This document shows, piece by piece, positions 1-9,051 of a stretch of DNA of 64,000 bases. The position numbers and the translations under genes were made by a program. The notes under the pieces are model-generated. The model had not been told where the DNA came from, ran no database searches, and worked only from the letters and a program-made list of their open reading frames with translations. Origin of the DNA: CBDCFT01 sp965216365 (GTDB lineage Bacteria > Pseudomonadota > Gammaproteobacteria > Arenicellales > CBDCFT01); assembly GCA_965216365.1 (NCBI GenBank), contig CBDCFT010000010.1, forward strand, positions 1 to 64,000. The letters run 5' to 3'. Position 1 is the stretch's first letter; each line of letters begins with the position of its first letter.

Positions 1-312
1 CTGAATAGACGTCAGATTAGCGCTTTGGTGGGTGTTGCTCCGTACAACAGAGACTCTGGAACCTTACGCGGGAAACGAACCTGCTATGCCGGTCGAGGAA
101 ACGTTCGCTCCATACTTTACATGTCAACACTAGTAGCGACGCGGCACAATCCCGTCATCCGAGAATTTTATCATCGACTCTTGGCACGAGGAAAACCGAA
201 GAAGATCGCGCTAGTCGCCTGTATGCGAAAACTTATCGTTACGCTAAATGCAATCACCAAATCCGGACAACCGTGGTCAATAAAAATACCTAACGGAAGT
301 TGTAAATATTAA
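1..312 (+). CDS. IS110-family transposase, C-terminal part
   Basis: The frame is open from base 1 and stops at 310-312, so the gene begins outside the window. The visible 103 residues match the C-terminal Transposase_20 region of IS110/IS1111 transposases, with the pieces LVGVAPYNRDSGT, RGKR and KPKKIALVACMRKL. In this family the region follows the DEDD RuvC-like catalytic half and contributes to strand exchange. The catalytic half is not visible, so it cannot be said whether the element is intact. No clear inverted repeat marks the IS end downstream, which is usual for IS110. Confidence 0.85.
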   Translation: MNRRQISALVGVAPYNRDSGTLRGKRTCYAGRGNVRSILYMSTLVATRHNPVIREFYHRLLARGKPKKIALVACMRKLIVTLNAITKSGQPWSIKIPNGSCKY

Positions 313-563
313 GACAGTTGCTGCCCCCTCAAAGGGAAGGAACTTTTTGATTCCCCACGCCGTGTGGCCTGGATGAAGCGCAACGTATATCGAAAACATG
401 CTTGATAAGATATTTCCACGCATTAACATGCGTGGGCATATGACAATATTTTATGGGAGCGGCGCCCTGCCGCGATGACTATTTATCAGGATATACGGCT
501 ATCCCTGTTACTGCCAGGCGTGTCTGCTGCCTAAAGCTGACAGCCAACTGCCAACAGCTAAAG
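313..563. other. intergenic segment with a hairpin and one REP copy
   Basis: No gene was seen. A perfect 8-bp stem (416-423 with 428-435, loop TAAC) lies in the middle. At 454-480 there is a copy of the REP type that flanks the RAYT gene near 34 kb: a GGGAGCGGCGCC half followed by CTGCCGCGATGA. The segment separates the IS fragment from the 3' end of the minus-strand TRAP operon. Confidence 0.6.
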
Positions 564-3221
564 TCAAAAATTTAATGAAATATCTCGGTGTTCGGATTGG
601 CAACGGGCGATTGCTTTAGCCTGTTCTTTGCTGAGACGTTTCTGTAAGCGCAGGCCGATGGAGTCTTTTATCGCGTTGTCGTATTCATCGAGGCCGGCCT
701 GGAGTTCGTTTTGTGCGCGCAGACGCCAGCTGATCTCACCGGCGTACAGCTCGCGGCTTTCGCTGAGCAGGTCAGCGGCTTTGGCGCGGTCGGGGTTATC
801 GTCTTTCAGCGCGCGTCGTGCTTTTGAGAGTGCGGATTTAGCCTCGCTTGCGCCCGCATCGCTTAGCGCACTTTCAATCGATTTTATGGTTTCCATCGCC
901 TGTTCGGGTGGGTCATTGTTGATGACAGAAGTTAGACCGGATAACTGTGTTTCCAGCTCGGACAACGACGCGGTTTGTTCCAGTATTTGACGTATTTCAA
1001 TAATCGGTTCGTATGCGCTGTCCACATTGCGCCGATAGGTGAGACGTGTTTTTTTCTCCGCATTGGCCAAATCGGAATAACGTTTGTTGGCCTCTTCCCA
1101 GGTCGCTGGAATGCTGTTTTCCAGTTCTTCCCGGTGTAGTTTCATATCCTCAATCTCCTTACCGCGTTGGGCCAGTTCCTCCGCGGAGGCGTCGCTGCGC
1201 GAGCGCCGGCTCAGTTCCTGCCGCAGTTCTTTTATACGCTCGTCAGCATCGCGCATTTCCGACTGAATTTTCCTTGCCTGGAAATGAATGGGTTTGTACT
1301 CGGATTCGTAGGCCAACGTCTCGGCATGGGTGGTTTTGGTCTCTTCGACCAGGTCAAAAGTAGTCATGGCCGCATCGAAACTTTCCGTAAGCGACTTTTG
1401 CATATCTTCGGGTAGATAACTGATGTCCAAGGCGCGCACTTTATCGATTGCAGCGCGCAACTCATCCCCTTGTGTATCATAAAAAGCAAAGAGATTCTCT
1501 TCCATGCAGTGTTGCAGGCGCGGATTCTTTGGCGGTGGTGCGGTGTCCGAGGTTAAATAAGTGCGATAGGGCAGATAATTCACCAGGCTGGGCCAGTAAC
1601 CCGCGATAGCCAGGCCAGCTAATTGCAATGCGATAAACACGACTGCGCCACGATAGATTTGCGTCGTTTTAACTTCCGGTGGAGCAACTCCGCGCAGATA
1701 AAACAGTGCGAATCCAAACGGCGGGGTAAGAAAAGATGTCTGAATATTGAGTCCCACCATCACGCCCAGCCATACCGCGGTAATATTAGCGCTGGGATCC
1801 ATCAGTAATATCGGCGCGACTATGGGCACCACCACAACAGCGATTTCGATAAAGTCGAGAAAGAATCCGAGCAGGAAGATGACTACCATCACCACGATGA
1901 ACTGCGACCAGAATCCGCCCGGTAAACTGGTTAAGAATTCTCTGACTAACTCCTCACCGCCGAAACCACGAAAAGCGGATGTCAGCATGGCGGCGCCAAT
2001 CAGAATAATAAACACCATGGATGTGGTCTTCGCCGTATCGATCATCACGCCGTTCAACGTGTTGTCGATACGATAAGCGCGTATCGCACTCCAGATGATC
2101 GCTATTAACAACGCCGCGACGGCGGCCGCGGCGATAAATATCCCGATCAGGTCACGTTGGCTTTTTATATTTTTAATATTGAGTTCAAATGTATTCAGCG
2201 TAATCAATATAATGACCGTTGCTACCACACCGAGTATCGCCGGATAAAAAGCGCCGCGTTTACCGGCGCTCAATCGATAGCCCGCCATAATCATCGCGCC
2301 GATGGCGCCGATTGCACCGGCCTGGTTGACCGTGGCGATACCCATGACGATAGACCCCAACACTGCAAAAATTAAAGTCAGCGGCGGTACCAGAGCGAGT
2401 AACACATTAAGCAGGAAGCGGCTATCGTATTTGCCGTCATAGGGGACGGGTGGTGCGGTCTTGGGCCGGATAAGAGCTGAAATCAATATATACAACATGT
2501 ACAAACCGACCAGCACCAGGCCCGGAATGAAAGCACCCATGAACATATCGCCGGCGCTGGCGGAGGTGACATCGAATTCCGCCGGCATGGAAAATTCGCC
2601 GGTGGCTTCCTTGTATTCGGCCTTGCGCGCGGTGTTCGCCTGATCCGCCGCGCTGGATAGCTGATCGGCCAGGATAATCAAAACAATGGACGGCGGAATG
2701 ATTTGTCCGAGCGTGCCGGATGCGCAAATCGTGCCCGTTGCCAGCGGTTTGGAATAATTGTTGCGCAGCATGGCGGGCAACGAAATCAAACCCATGGCAA
2801 TTACCGTCGCACCCACGATTCCTGTTGTTGCGGCGAGCAACGCGCCAACAAAGACGACGGAGATACCCAGGCCACCGGGAATCGGCCCGAATAATTGCGC
2901 CATGGCGACCAGCAGGTCTTCCGCGATTTTTGAGCGCTGCAACATGATGCCCATGAATACGAACAACGGAATCGCGATTAAGGTGTCGCGTTCTACTTCC
3001 CAATAAAGACTCCTGAAGTTGGTTACCCCCGCGCTGAGCCATTGATCAGGTCCGTCCTGGGCGAAGTAAGCACTGGGATTGCCCTCGATCAGCCAGCCGC
3101 AAAATGCCGCCAGCGCGATGGATAATATGGCGGAACCGGGCAGGGCGAATGCTACCGGAAAACCTGAAGTCAGCGCGCCGACCATGAGCAGAATCAATAT
3201 GGCGAGAAAGACCAGTTCCAC
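564..3221 (-). CDS. dctM: TRAP transporter large permease (DctM) with long C-terminal coiled-coil tail
   Basis: This is the large membrane subunit of a tripartite ATP-independent periplasmic transporter, which drives uptake of an organic acid with a sodium or proton gradient. Residues 1 to about 590 are the DctM domain, with many membrane segments and family signatures such as IPLFVFMGIML, a GIVGATVIAMG segment and GTLGQIIPPSIV. It has longer than usual hydrophilic loops around residues 195-215 and 350-380. From about residue 600 to 885 the protein is soluble, highly charged and rich in heptad-like Glu/Lys/Leu runs, so probably coiled coil. Typical DctM is about 430 residues. The tail is in frame with no break. 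The gene starts 2 bases after dctQ ends, so the two are probably translationally coupled. Confidence 0.9.
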   Translation of the reverse strand: MELVFLAILILLMVGALTSGFPVAFALPGSAILSIALAAFCGWLIEGNPSAYFAQDGPDQWLSAGVTNFRSLYWEVERDTLIAIPLFVFMGIMLQRSKIAEDLLVAMAQLFGPIPGGLGISVVFVGALLAATTGIVGATVIAMGLISLPAMLRNNYSKPLATGTICASGTLGQIIPPSIVLIILADQLSSAADQANTARKAEYKEATGEFSMPAEFDVTSASAGDMFMGAFIPGLVLVGLYMLYILISALIRPKTAPPVPYDGKYDSRFLLNVLLALVPPLTLIFAVLGSIVMGIATVNQAGAIGAIGAMIMAGYRLSAGKRGAFYPAILGVVATVIILITLNTFELNIKNIKSQRDLIGIFIAAAAVAALLIAIIWSAIRAYRIDNTLNGVMIDTAKTTSMVFIILIGAAMLTSAFRGFGGEELVREFLTSLPGGFWSQFIVVMVVIFLLGFFLDFIEIAVVVVPIVAPILLMDPSANITAVWLGVMVGLNIQTSFLTPPFGFALFYLRGVAPPEVKTTQIYRGAVVFIALQLAGLAIAGYWPSLVNYLPYRTYLTSDTAPPPKNPRLQHCMEENLFAFYDTQGDELRAAIDKVRALDISYLPEDMQKSLTESFDAAMTTFDLVEETKTTHAETLAYESEYKPIHFQARKIQSEMRDADERIKELRQELSRRSRSDASAEELAQRGKEIEDMKLHREELENSIPATWEEANKRYSDLANAEKKTRLTYRRNVDSAYEPIIEIRQILEQTASLSELETQLSGLTSVINNDPPEQAMETIKSIESALSDAGASEAKSALSKARRALKDDNPDRAKAADLLSESRELYAGEISWRLRAQNELQAGLDEYDNAIKDSIGLRLQKRLSKEQAKAIARCQSEHRDISLNF

Positions 3222-3223
3222 GT

Positions 3224-4276
3224 TTACGCTCCGGCTATTTCCACTTGACCGGGTTCCGTTGCCACTTCAGCTTCCCCCCGAATGACGGCGACGTTACTCA
3301 GAAAAAAACTCGCGAATTGAATAATCATCGACAGGGCGAATACGACCAGAAACCCCGCCATGAGATATTTTACGTACATGCCATAGCCGCTTTGCGAGAT
3401 TTCATAGGACAGCAACGGACTGTTAATACTGTTGCTCTTGCCCCACATGCCTTGAATCAGGATGGTCCAGCACAATGGCAGCCCTAACAGCAATGACCCG
3501 ATTGCATTAGTCCAGGCTTTGCCCTTCGCGCTGAAATGCGCATAGAACACGTCGACGCGAACATGGCCTTCGGTGATTAAGGCGTAGGAGCTGGCGAATA
3601 AAAATAGGGCCGCATACCAGAAGCGCACGAGGTCACCCATGAAGGCCTGTTCGTAGGAAAAAATAAAACGCAGTACAACGATCTGGAACTCGGCGATGAC
3701 AACCAGCAAAGCCAGCCAGATAAAACCCAGTGAACGCACGAACAGTGCGATGACCAATGACAATGCGATGAGCGGATAGTGAACGACGGCACCGCGATAA
3801 CGCGAACGCCCCAGTTCTTTGTTCAAATCAGCACCGACCCATTGTTCGAGAATTCCTTCGATACGCAGGAATGAAATCAGCATATCGGCTAGACCCACCA
3901 ATAAAACGGCCCAAAACGCCGCGCGTACCACATAGGCGGCGAAAGCGGACAATAAATCCGCGTCCGCAGTCAAAGGGCGTTGGCGGGTGAAAAGTACATA
4001 GGCGACTATTGCCGCGAAAGTGGCAACGTACATGAGTACTTGCAGCCAACCGAGTGTGAGCGCGTTGCCTTCCAGTGGTTTTGATAATGCAGCGAGGCCG
4101 AACCAGCCTTGATGAGCGGAAAAATTCAATACGCCCGGCCACCCGCGCCAGAAAATTAAATAATTATTTAACAGGAATAGTAAAACCAACGCGACCATAA
4201 CGCCCGCTGCAATACGAAACAATAGTCCGCTGGTGTTTCCAACGCTGGTGGGTGTGATGGTGTTCGGGTTATTCAT
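3224..4276 (-). CDS. dctQ: TRAP transporter small permease (DctQ-like)
   Basis: Integral membrane partner of the large permease just downstream. At 350 residues it is about twice the length of a simple DctQ. There is an N-terminal hydrophobic segment near residues 20-45, two or three further segments to residue 135, then a DctQ-like four-helix core that includes SSYALITEGHVRVDVFYAHFSAKGK. That HVRVDVFY block is a common DctQ signature. The extra N-terminal half is typical of the larger TRAP small subunits that pair with large DctM forms. It lies between dctP and dctM on the minus strand and is preceded by a strong hairpin. Confidence 0.85.
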   Translation of the reverse strand: MNNPNTITPTSVGNTSGLLFRIAAGVMVALVLLFLLNNYLIFWRGWPGVLNFSAHQGWFGLAALSKPLEGNALTLGWLQVLMYVATFAAIVAYVLFTRQRPLTADADLLSAFAAYVVRAAFWAVLLVGLADMLISFLRIEGILEQWVGADLNKELGRSRYRGAVVHYPLIALSLVIALFVRSLGFIWLALLVVIAEFQIVVLRFIFSYEQAFMGDLVRFWYAALFLFASSYALITEGHVRVDVFYAHFSAKGKAWTNAIGSLLLGLPLCWTILIQGMWGKSNSINSPLLSYEISQSGYGMYVKYLMAGFLVVFALSMIIQFASFFLSNVAVIRGEAEVATEPGQVEIAGA

Positions 4277-4310
4277 ACCCTAACTTAAGTTTTATACTTG
4301 CATCAACGAA

Positions 4311-4336
4311 AAAGCGGAGCCATAAGGCTCCGCTTT
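4311..4336 (-). terminator. attenuator hairpin between dctP and dctQ
   Basis: A perfect 11-bp stem (AAAGCGGAGCC at 4311-4321 pairing with 4326-4336, loop of four). On the minus strand it is followed by a short T run. It sits between the binding-protein gene and the permease genes. Partial termination here would give more binding protein than permease, a usual need in TRAP systems. Confidence 0.7.
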
Positions 4337-4357
4337 CATCATCTGCGTTTATGTGCG

Positions 4358-5452
4358 TTAGGCGACACCAAGAACGCGGTTACGCTGACGCACGTATTCG
4401 ACATCCGACAGGCTCATCCACGCACCGACATCGCTACGCGATTTCAGGAAACTTTCGTGAATCTTGTTGGCCAGATCGCTGTGATCGCGAACTTCCTCGA
4501 ACACCTCAGCCGCGGCTTCACCAAAACTGTCATAGACATCGTCGTTAAATTTACGCAGTTGTACGCCCTGATCATTTAACAGGCGAGTCAGCGCTTCACC
4601 GTTCTTGGCGTTGTATTCAGCCATCATGACATCGTTTTCCATGGACGATGCCGCTTCTACCATCAACTTGTCTGATGCGGATAATCCTTCCCAGAACTCT
4701 TTGTTAACACCCAGGGCCAACATCGAAGCGGGTTCGTGCATGCCCGGATAGTAATAATATTTAGCCGCTTCATAGAATTTCATGACCTCGTCATTCCACG
4801 GGCCGACCCATTCGGTCGCTTCAATCGCACCGGATACCAGGTTTTCATAAATCTGACTGCCGGGTAATGAAACCGGCGAGGCGCCCAGTTTGGCCATCAC
4901 GTCGCCACCTAAACCGGGAATACGCATTTTTAAACCTTTCAAATCGTCGGCTGAATTGATTTCCTTGTTAAACCAACCGCCCATTTGCACGCCGGTATTG
5001 CCGCAGGGAAGGCACTTCAGACCGAATTCACCAGCCAATTCATCCCATAACTCCTGGCCGCCGCCCCAACGAACCCAGGCGTTGATTTCGCTGTAGACAA
5101 AACCAAATGGCACCGCCGTGTAGTATGCGAAACCCGGGTGTTTGCCTTTCCAGTAGTAGTCGGCGGCGTGGTACATCTGTGCGTTACCGGATGCGACTTC
5201 GTCGAATGAATCGAAAGGTTTAACGCGTTCGCCACCGGCGAAATATTCCACCTGAAAACGGCCATCGCTCATGTCGACCAGGCGTTGCGCGAAGCGTTGC
5301 GCGCCGGTTCCAAGACCGGGAAAGTCACGTGGCCAGGTGCTGACCATGGCTATTTCAATACGTTCCTGCGCAATGGCGGGAGCCGCAATAGTAGTTGTTC
5401 CGGCTGCGGCAGCGGCGGCGACACCACCTTTAAGTAAATCACGACGTTTCAT
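4358..5452 (-). CDS. dctP: TRAP transporter periplasmic substrate-binding protein (DctP), Tat-type signal
   Basis: Extracytoplasmic solute receptor of the first TRAP system. The N-terminus MKRRDLLKGG followed by an Ala-rich stretch and APAIAQ is a twin-arginine type signal, so export may occur folded. The mature part has family features such as LKGLKMRIPGLGGDVMAKLGA and SGAIEATEWVGPWND. The EWVGPW block is typical of receptors for 2-oxo acids or lactate (TakP-like), but the ligand is not proven. First gene of the operon with dctQ and dctM, transcribed away from the methyl-cycle genes on the other side. Confidence 0.93.
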   Translation of the reverse strand: MKRRDLLKGGVAAAAAAGTTTIAAPAIAQERIEIAMVSTWPRDFPGLGTGAQRFAQRLVDMSDGRFQVEYFAGGERVKPFDSFDEVASGNAQMYHAADYYWKGKHPGFAYYTAVPFGFVYSEINAWVRWGGGQELWDELAGEFGLKCLPCGNTGVQMGGWFNKEINSADDLKGLKMRIPGLGGDVMAKLGASPVSLPGSQIYENLVSGAIEATEWVGPWNDEVMKFYEAAKYYYYPGMHEPASMLALGVNKEFWEGLSASDKLMVEAASSMENDVMMAEYNAKNGEALTRLLNDQGVQLRKFNDDVYDSFGEAAAEVFEEVRDHSDLANKIHESFLKSRSDVGAWMSLSDVEYVRQRNRVLGVA

Positions 5453-5617
5453 AAGTTATTCCTCGTTCTCCGTTTATGACACCCCTGAACGGATGTCGCA
5501 TGATTAATGGGTGTTGAAACGCGTCTACACGCGTTCAAGCCGTGCAGCATATACGATTTAGGCCGAATCGTAAAAATTTTGCAAGATAACGCGTTTCTCG
5601 TGGGTATTCAGATTACA

Positions 5618-5646
5618 TTGACAATAACATAAAGAAATGTTTATAT
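5618..5646 (+). promoter_or_regulatory. candidate sigma-70 promoter with overlapping palindrome
   Basis: A perfect -35 box TTGACA at 5618-5623, a 17-base spacer and TTATAT/TATATG at the -10 position, about 45 bases before the methyltransferase start. Over the spacer and -10 lies an imperfect palindrome, ACATAAA at 5628-5634 and TTTATATGT at 5640-5648. It resembles the AT-rich dyads bound by ArsR-family repressors. The ArsR-type regulator encoded two genes downstream could bind here; this is inference. Confidence 0.5.
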
Positions 5647-5688
5647 GTTGATATAAGAAATCATGATGTTGGGAAGATTACCGGTTCA

Positions 5689-6792
5689 ATGGGTAAGCGC
5701 AAGGTGCAAGCAGACGATATCACCATGAGCGGCGGGGGCTTGTACTCCCTCGCGACGATTGGTGCTAAAGATGTAATCGATGCCGCAACGCCGCTGGTCA
5801 CTAATGCTATTCAAGCAACAACCCTCGATGCTGCCGACGCCTTTGTCATGTCGGATATGGGTTGCGCGGATGGCGGCACATCGTTGGACATGATGCACGT
5901 TGCGATCAAATGTATCAATGAAAAGTATCCGTCTTTGCCCGTGCAGATCGTTTATGCGGACCAACCTCGTAATGACTTTAATGCGCTGGTCAAAATCATC
6001 AATGGATTGACCGATTTCAAATCGTACCTCGACGACTTCGAAAATGTGTTTCCAACATTCGCAGGAACGTCATTCTATAAACAAATTCTTCCCGCCAACA
6101 CACTATATCTTGGATTTTCCGCCACCGCCATGCATTGGTTGAGTGCGAAACCGGCGAACATATCCAATCATGTACACGCAGTTGGCGCACAAGGGAAAGA
6201 GTTTGAAATATTTCAAAAACATGCGCGTGGTGATTGGGAAACCATTTTACGTCATCGTTCAAACGAACTTCGGGCGGGCGGACATTTGGTTTTAGTTAAT
6301 TTTTGCCGTGATGAAAAAGGGCGTTACTTAGGCAACACAGGCGGCATCAATATGTTCGACACGTTCAATCAAATCTGGCAACAGCATGTGGACGACAACG
6401 TTATTACGCAGGACGAATACATAAGCATGACCTTGCCGCAGTACTACAACACGGTCGAGGAATTCAGCGCACCGTTTAACGATGCTAACAGTGAAGTGAG
6501 TAAAACGGGTATGCGCCTGGAGTATATCGAAACCCGTGTCGTGGATTGCCCTTTCAAAGTGGATTTTCAGCAACACGGCGATGCGAAAAAATTTGCCCAT
6601 GACTATATCCCAACTATTCGCACCTGGAACGAAAGTATTTATTTTGGTGCGCTATCGGACAAACGGCCCATGCAGGAGCGAAAAGAAATAATTGAAAACT
6701 ATTACAACACTTATGAGTCTTTAGTTGCCGAAAACCCGGCAGGTCATGCCATGGACTACGTGCATGCTTACATGGTGATAAAGAAGGACTGA
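5689..6792 (+). CDS. SABATH-family (carboxyl) methyltransferase
   Basis: The 367 residues resemble SAM-dependent carboxyl methyltransferases of the SABATH family (Methyltransf_7), best known from plants, where they methylate acids such as salicylate and jasmonate. Visible family features are an N-terminal MSGGGLYSLATIGAKD region, the SAM-site stretch FVMSDMGCADGGTSLDMM, a YADQPRNDFNAL segment, and FSATAMHWLSAKPANI, which matches the plant SSYSLMWLS motif. The start at 5689 is the first in-frame ATG. It lies 8 bases before the ArsR-methyltransferase gene and heads the run into metF and metH. The substrate is unknown. The context says only that its product S-adenosylhomocysteine feeds the methyl cycle encoded next door. 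Confidence 0.85.
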   Translation: MGKRKVQADDITMSGGGLYSLATIGAKDVIDAATPLVTNAIQATTLDAADAFVMSDMGCADGGTSLDMMHVAIKCINEKYPSLPVQIVYADQPRNDFNALVKIINGLTDFKSYLDDFENVFPTFAGTSFYKQILPANTLYLGFSATAMHWLSAKPANISNHVHAVGAQGKEFEIFQKHARGDWETILRHRSNELRAGGHLVLVNFCRDEKGRYLGNTGGINMFDTFNQIWQQHVDDNVITQDEYISMTLPQYYNTVEEFSAPFNDANSEVSKTGMRLEYIETRVVDCPFKVDFQQHGDAKKFAHDYIPTIRTWNESIYFGALSDKRPMQERKEIIENYYNTYESLVAENPAGHAMDYVHAYMVIKKD

Positions 6793-6800
6793 GTTGCACA

Positions 6801-7781
6801 ATGAAAATCCTGCTCAATGCATTACGTGCCGCCGGTGAAAGTACCCGCCTGCGTTTGTTGACTGTGTTAGCACGCAGTGAGTTAACCGTCACCGAACTCA
6901 CGCGCATTCTAAGCCAGAGTCAGCCGCGTGTTAGCCGTCACTTAAAGTTATTGACTGAGGCAAATCTCGTGGATCGTTATCAAGAGGGCGCGTGGGTATT
7001 CTATCGCATTGCCGATGGCGGACCGGCAGAACAAATCGTCTCCGCAATACTGGAACTCATTCCAACGGATGACGCCGTTATCGAACGCGACTTGCAACGG
7101 CTTGAATCAATCAAGCAGGAGCATGTCGAGGCTGCGGCAGTCTACTTTAAAGATAATGCAAAACAATGGGATCGCATTCGTCGCCTGTATGTCGCGGAAT
7201 CTCAGGTCGAGAAAGCCATGCTCAAAGCAGTGGACGATATGCAAATCGAAAGCCTGCTCGATTTGGGAACCGGCACCGGTCGAATACTGGAGATTTTCAG
7301 TGCGCGTATTGAACGTGGTCTGGGTATCGACATGAGTCGTGAGATGTTGACTGTGGCCCGTGCGAATCTTGAGGCCGCCGGCATTTCTCATTGCCAGGTG
7401 CGACAGGGCGATATTTTGAATTTGTCCGCCCACGCGAAATCCATGGACGTTGTAACGATTCATCATGTGTTGCACTTTTTAGACAATCCTGCCGACGCCG
7501 TCAACGAAGCCGCGAGGGTTTTAAAACCGGGGGGGCGATTACTGATTGCAGATTTCGCACCGCATACTTTGGAGTATCTGCGCAACGACTACGCACATCG
7601 GCGTTTGGGATTTCCCGATGATGAAGTGAATAACTGGCTTGAAACTGCCGGCCTGCAGCCGTTGCAAGCTAACCATCTTGCCAGTCGTGGAAAAAAAGAC
7701 AGTGATCGTTTGACCGTATCGGTATGGAGCGCCTGCCGTCCCGGCGAAATCGCTCAAATTAAACAAAAGGAGGTTGCATAG
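6801..7781 (+). CDS. ArsR-family regulator fused to a SAM methyltransferase domain
   Basis: Residues 1-95 form a winged helix of the ArsR/SmtB type (ESTRLRLLTVLARSELTVTELTRIL, then SQPRVSRHLKLL as recognition helix). The metal-site cysteines of classical ArsR are not visible. Residues about 130-310 form a class I methyltransferase fold with motif I LLDLGTGTGRILEIF, a GIDMSREML segment and VVTIHHVLHFLDNPADAVNEAARVLKPGG. This fusion is common beside methionine-cycle genes in proteobacteria and is thought to sense SAM or S-adenosylhomocysteine. Its stop overlaps the metF GTG start by one base, and the operon position makes it the likely local regulator. Whether the second domain catalyses anything is unknown. 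Confidence 0.88.
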   Translation: MKILLNALRAAGESTRLRLLTVLARSELTVTELTRILSQSQPRVSRHLKLLTEANLVDRYQEGAWVFYRIADGGPAEQIVSAILELIPTDDAVIERDLQRLESIKQEHVEAAAVYFKDNAKQWDRIRRLYVAESQVEKAMLKAVDDMQIESLLDLGTGTGRILEIFSARIERGLGIDMSREMLTVARANLEAAGISHCQVRQGDILNLSAHAKSMDVVTIHHVLHFLDNPADAVNEAARVLKPGGRLLIADFAPHTLEYLRNDYAHRRLGFPDDEVNNWLETAGLQPLQANHLASRGKKDSDRLTVSVWSACRPGEIAQIKQKEVA

Positions 7782-8758
7782 TGGTTTCTAAACAAAACGA
7801 GTCGCTTTATAGCAGTGCTAACGAAACCAGTGAACGACTGCTGCGCCGGCCGCGTTCCAACATCGCACCATTGCGCGGAGATATTTCCGTGTCGTTCGAA
7901 TTTTTTCCGCCCAACACTGAACAGGCGGGAGTTAACCTGTGGCAGTCCATTGAACGGTTAGCACCGTTACGACCCAAGTTTGTTTCGGTGACCTATGGCG
8001 CTGGCGGTACGACTCGGGAGCGAACCCATGCGACGGTAAAACGCATTGTCGACGAAACAAACCTTGTACCCGCCGCCCACTTAACCTGTGTTTCAGCGTC
8101 GCGTGACGAGGTTGACGAGATTGTCGATAGTTACTGGGAAGCCGGTGTGCGACACATCGTCGCGTTGCGTGGCGACCCACCGGGGGGTGCGGAAAAGTTC
8201 AAGCTACATGCGCAGGGTTATCAGAACGCCGCGGATTTGGTGGCCGGAATAAAACGTCGTCATGATTTTAAGATCAGTGTGGCAGCGTTCCCCGAAGTTC
8301 ATCCCGAAGCGCTTTCTGCGCAAGCGGATATGGACAATTTAAAACGCAAAGTAGATGCAGGCGCAACGTCGGCGATCACGCAATTTTTCTTCGAGCCGGA
8401 GAGTTATCTGCGTTTTCGTGACCGTGCCATTGCAGCCGGTATCAACGTACCCATCATCCCGGGTATTTTGCCGGTGACTAATTTTGCCCGTGTAAAAGAA
8501 TTCGCCGCCATCTGCGGTGCCAGTGTTCCCGATTGGTTATCCGGATTGTTCGAAGGATTGGACGATGCTCCCGATATTCGTCAACTGGTTGCGGCTACGG
8601 TAACGGCGGAATTGTGCACGCGGTTGGTCGATCACGGTGTTAGTGATTTTCATTTTTACACCTTGAATCGTTCGGAGTTGACTATGGCGTTTTGTCATAT
8701 TTTAGGAATTCGGCCGACATCCGAGGCGGCAATTGGGCAGTCTGTCAGTGCAAGTTAA
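7781..8758 (+). CDS. metF: 5,10-methylenetetrahydrofolate reductase
   Basis: FAD enzyme reducing methylene-THF to methyl-THF, the methyl donor for methionine synthase. Signatures: SFEFFPPNTE with the catalytic Glu, FVSVTYGAGGTTRERT, LTCVSASRDEV, ALRGDPPGG, and near the end DFHFYTLNRSELTMAFC. It starts with GTG at 7781 behind a good ribosome site (AAAAGGAGG about 8 bases upstream) and overlaps the previous stop by one base. At 325 residues it is about 30 longer than usual because of a polar N-terminal extension. metH follows on the same strand after a 293-base gap. Confidence 0.97.
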   Translation: MVSKQNESLYSSANETSERLLRRPRSNIAPLRGDISVSFEFFPPNTEQAGVNLWQSIERLAPLRPKFVSVTYGAGGTTRERTHATVKRIVDETNLVPAAHLTCVSASRDEVDEIVDSYWEAGVRHIVALRGDPPGGAEKFKLHAQGYQNAADLVAGIKRRHDFKISVAAFPEVHPEALSAQADMDNLKRKVDAGATSAITQFFFEPESYLRFRDRAIAAGINVPIIPGILPVTNFARVKEFAAICGASVPDWLSGLFEGLDDAPDIRQLVAATVTAELCTRLVDHGVSDFHFYTLNRSELTMAFCHILGIRPTSEAAIGQSVSAS

Positions 8759-9051
8759 GCGTGAATTCGGAACAACGTCGCGGCTGGGTGATTGGCTTGG
8801 GTCCGGTGTGGCAACGAACCCCACCATTGCTCCCCCTCCCTTGAGGGGGGGGGAAATGAATTCGAACAGTTTCAAAATATTCGTTATCAACCCCCATCCT
8901 AGCCTTCCCCCCTTCAAAGTGGGAAGGGATCGTTTTAACTGAATACCGCTCCGCGTTTAGCATGACTAAAGATGAAGACCAAAAACTAGCAATCAAAAAC
9001 CGATCGCTGAACGCCGAACGCCAACAACAAATCACTAACAACTAATAACCC
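8759..9051. repeat. metF-metH intergenic region with two C/G-rich dyads
   Basis: No gene. At 8832-8853 a C-rich arm and a run of nine G form a hairpin with loop TTGA. At about 8889-8930 there is a second dyad of CCCCATCC/CTTCCCCCC type against AAAGTGGGAAGGG. A related motif (CTTCCCTCTTGACGGGGGAAGG) precedes the GDSL gene near 31.87 kb, so this looks like a dispersed intergenic repeat. No cobalamin or SAM riboswitch was recognised. Confidence 0.5.

Noticed and set aside
2437..3042. 201-codon open frame inside dctM on the same strand
   Set aside because: It lies wholly inside the well-supported permease gene in another frame and has an unnatural His/Arg-rich composition.
9000..9051. Cobalamin or SAM riboswitch before metH
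   Set aside because: No B12-box or SAM-box core seen, and B12 riboswitches normally repress B12-independent enzymes or uptake rather than metH.
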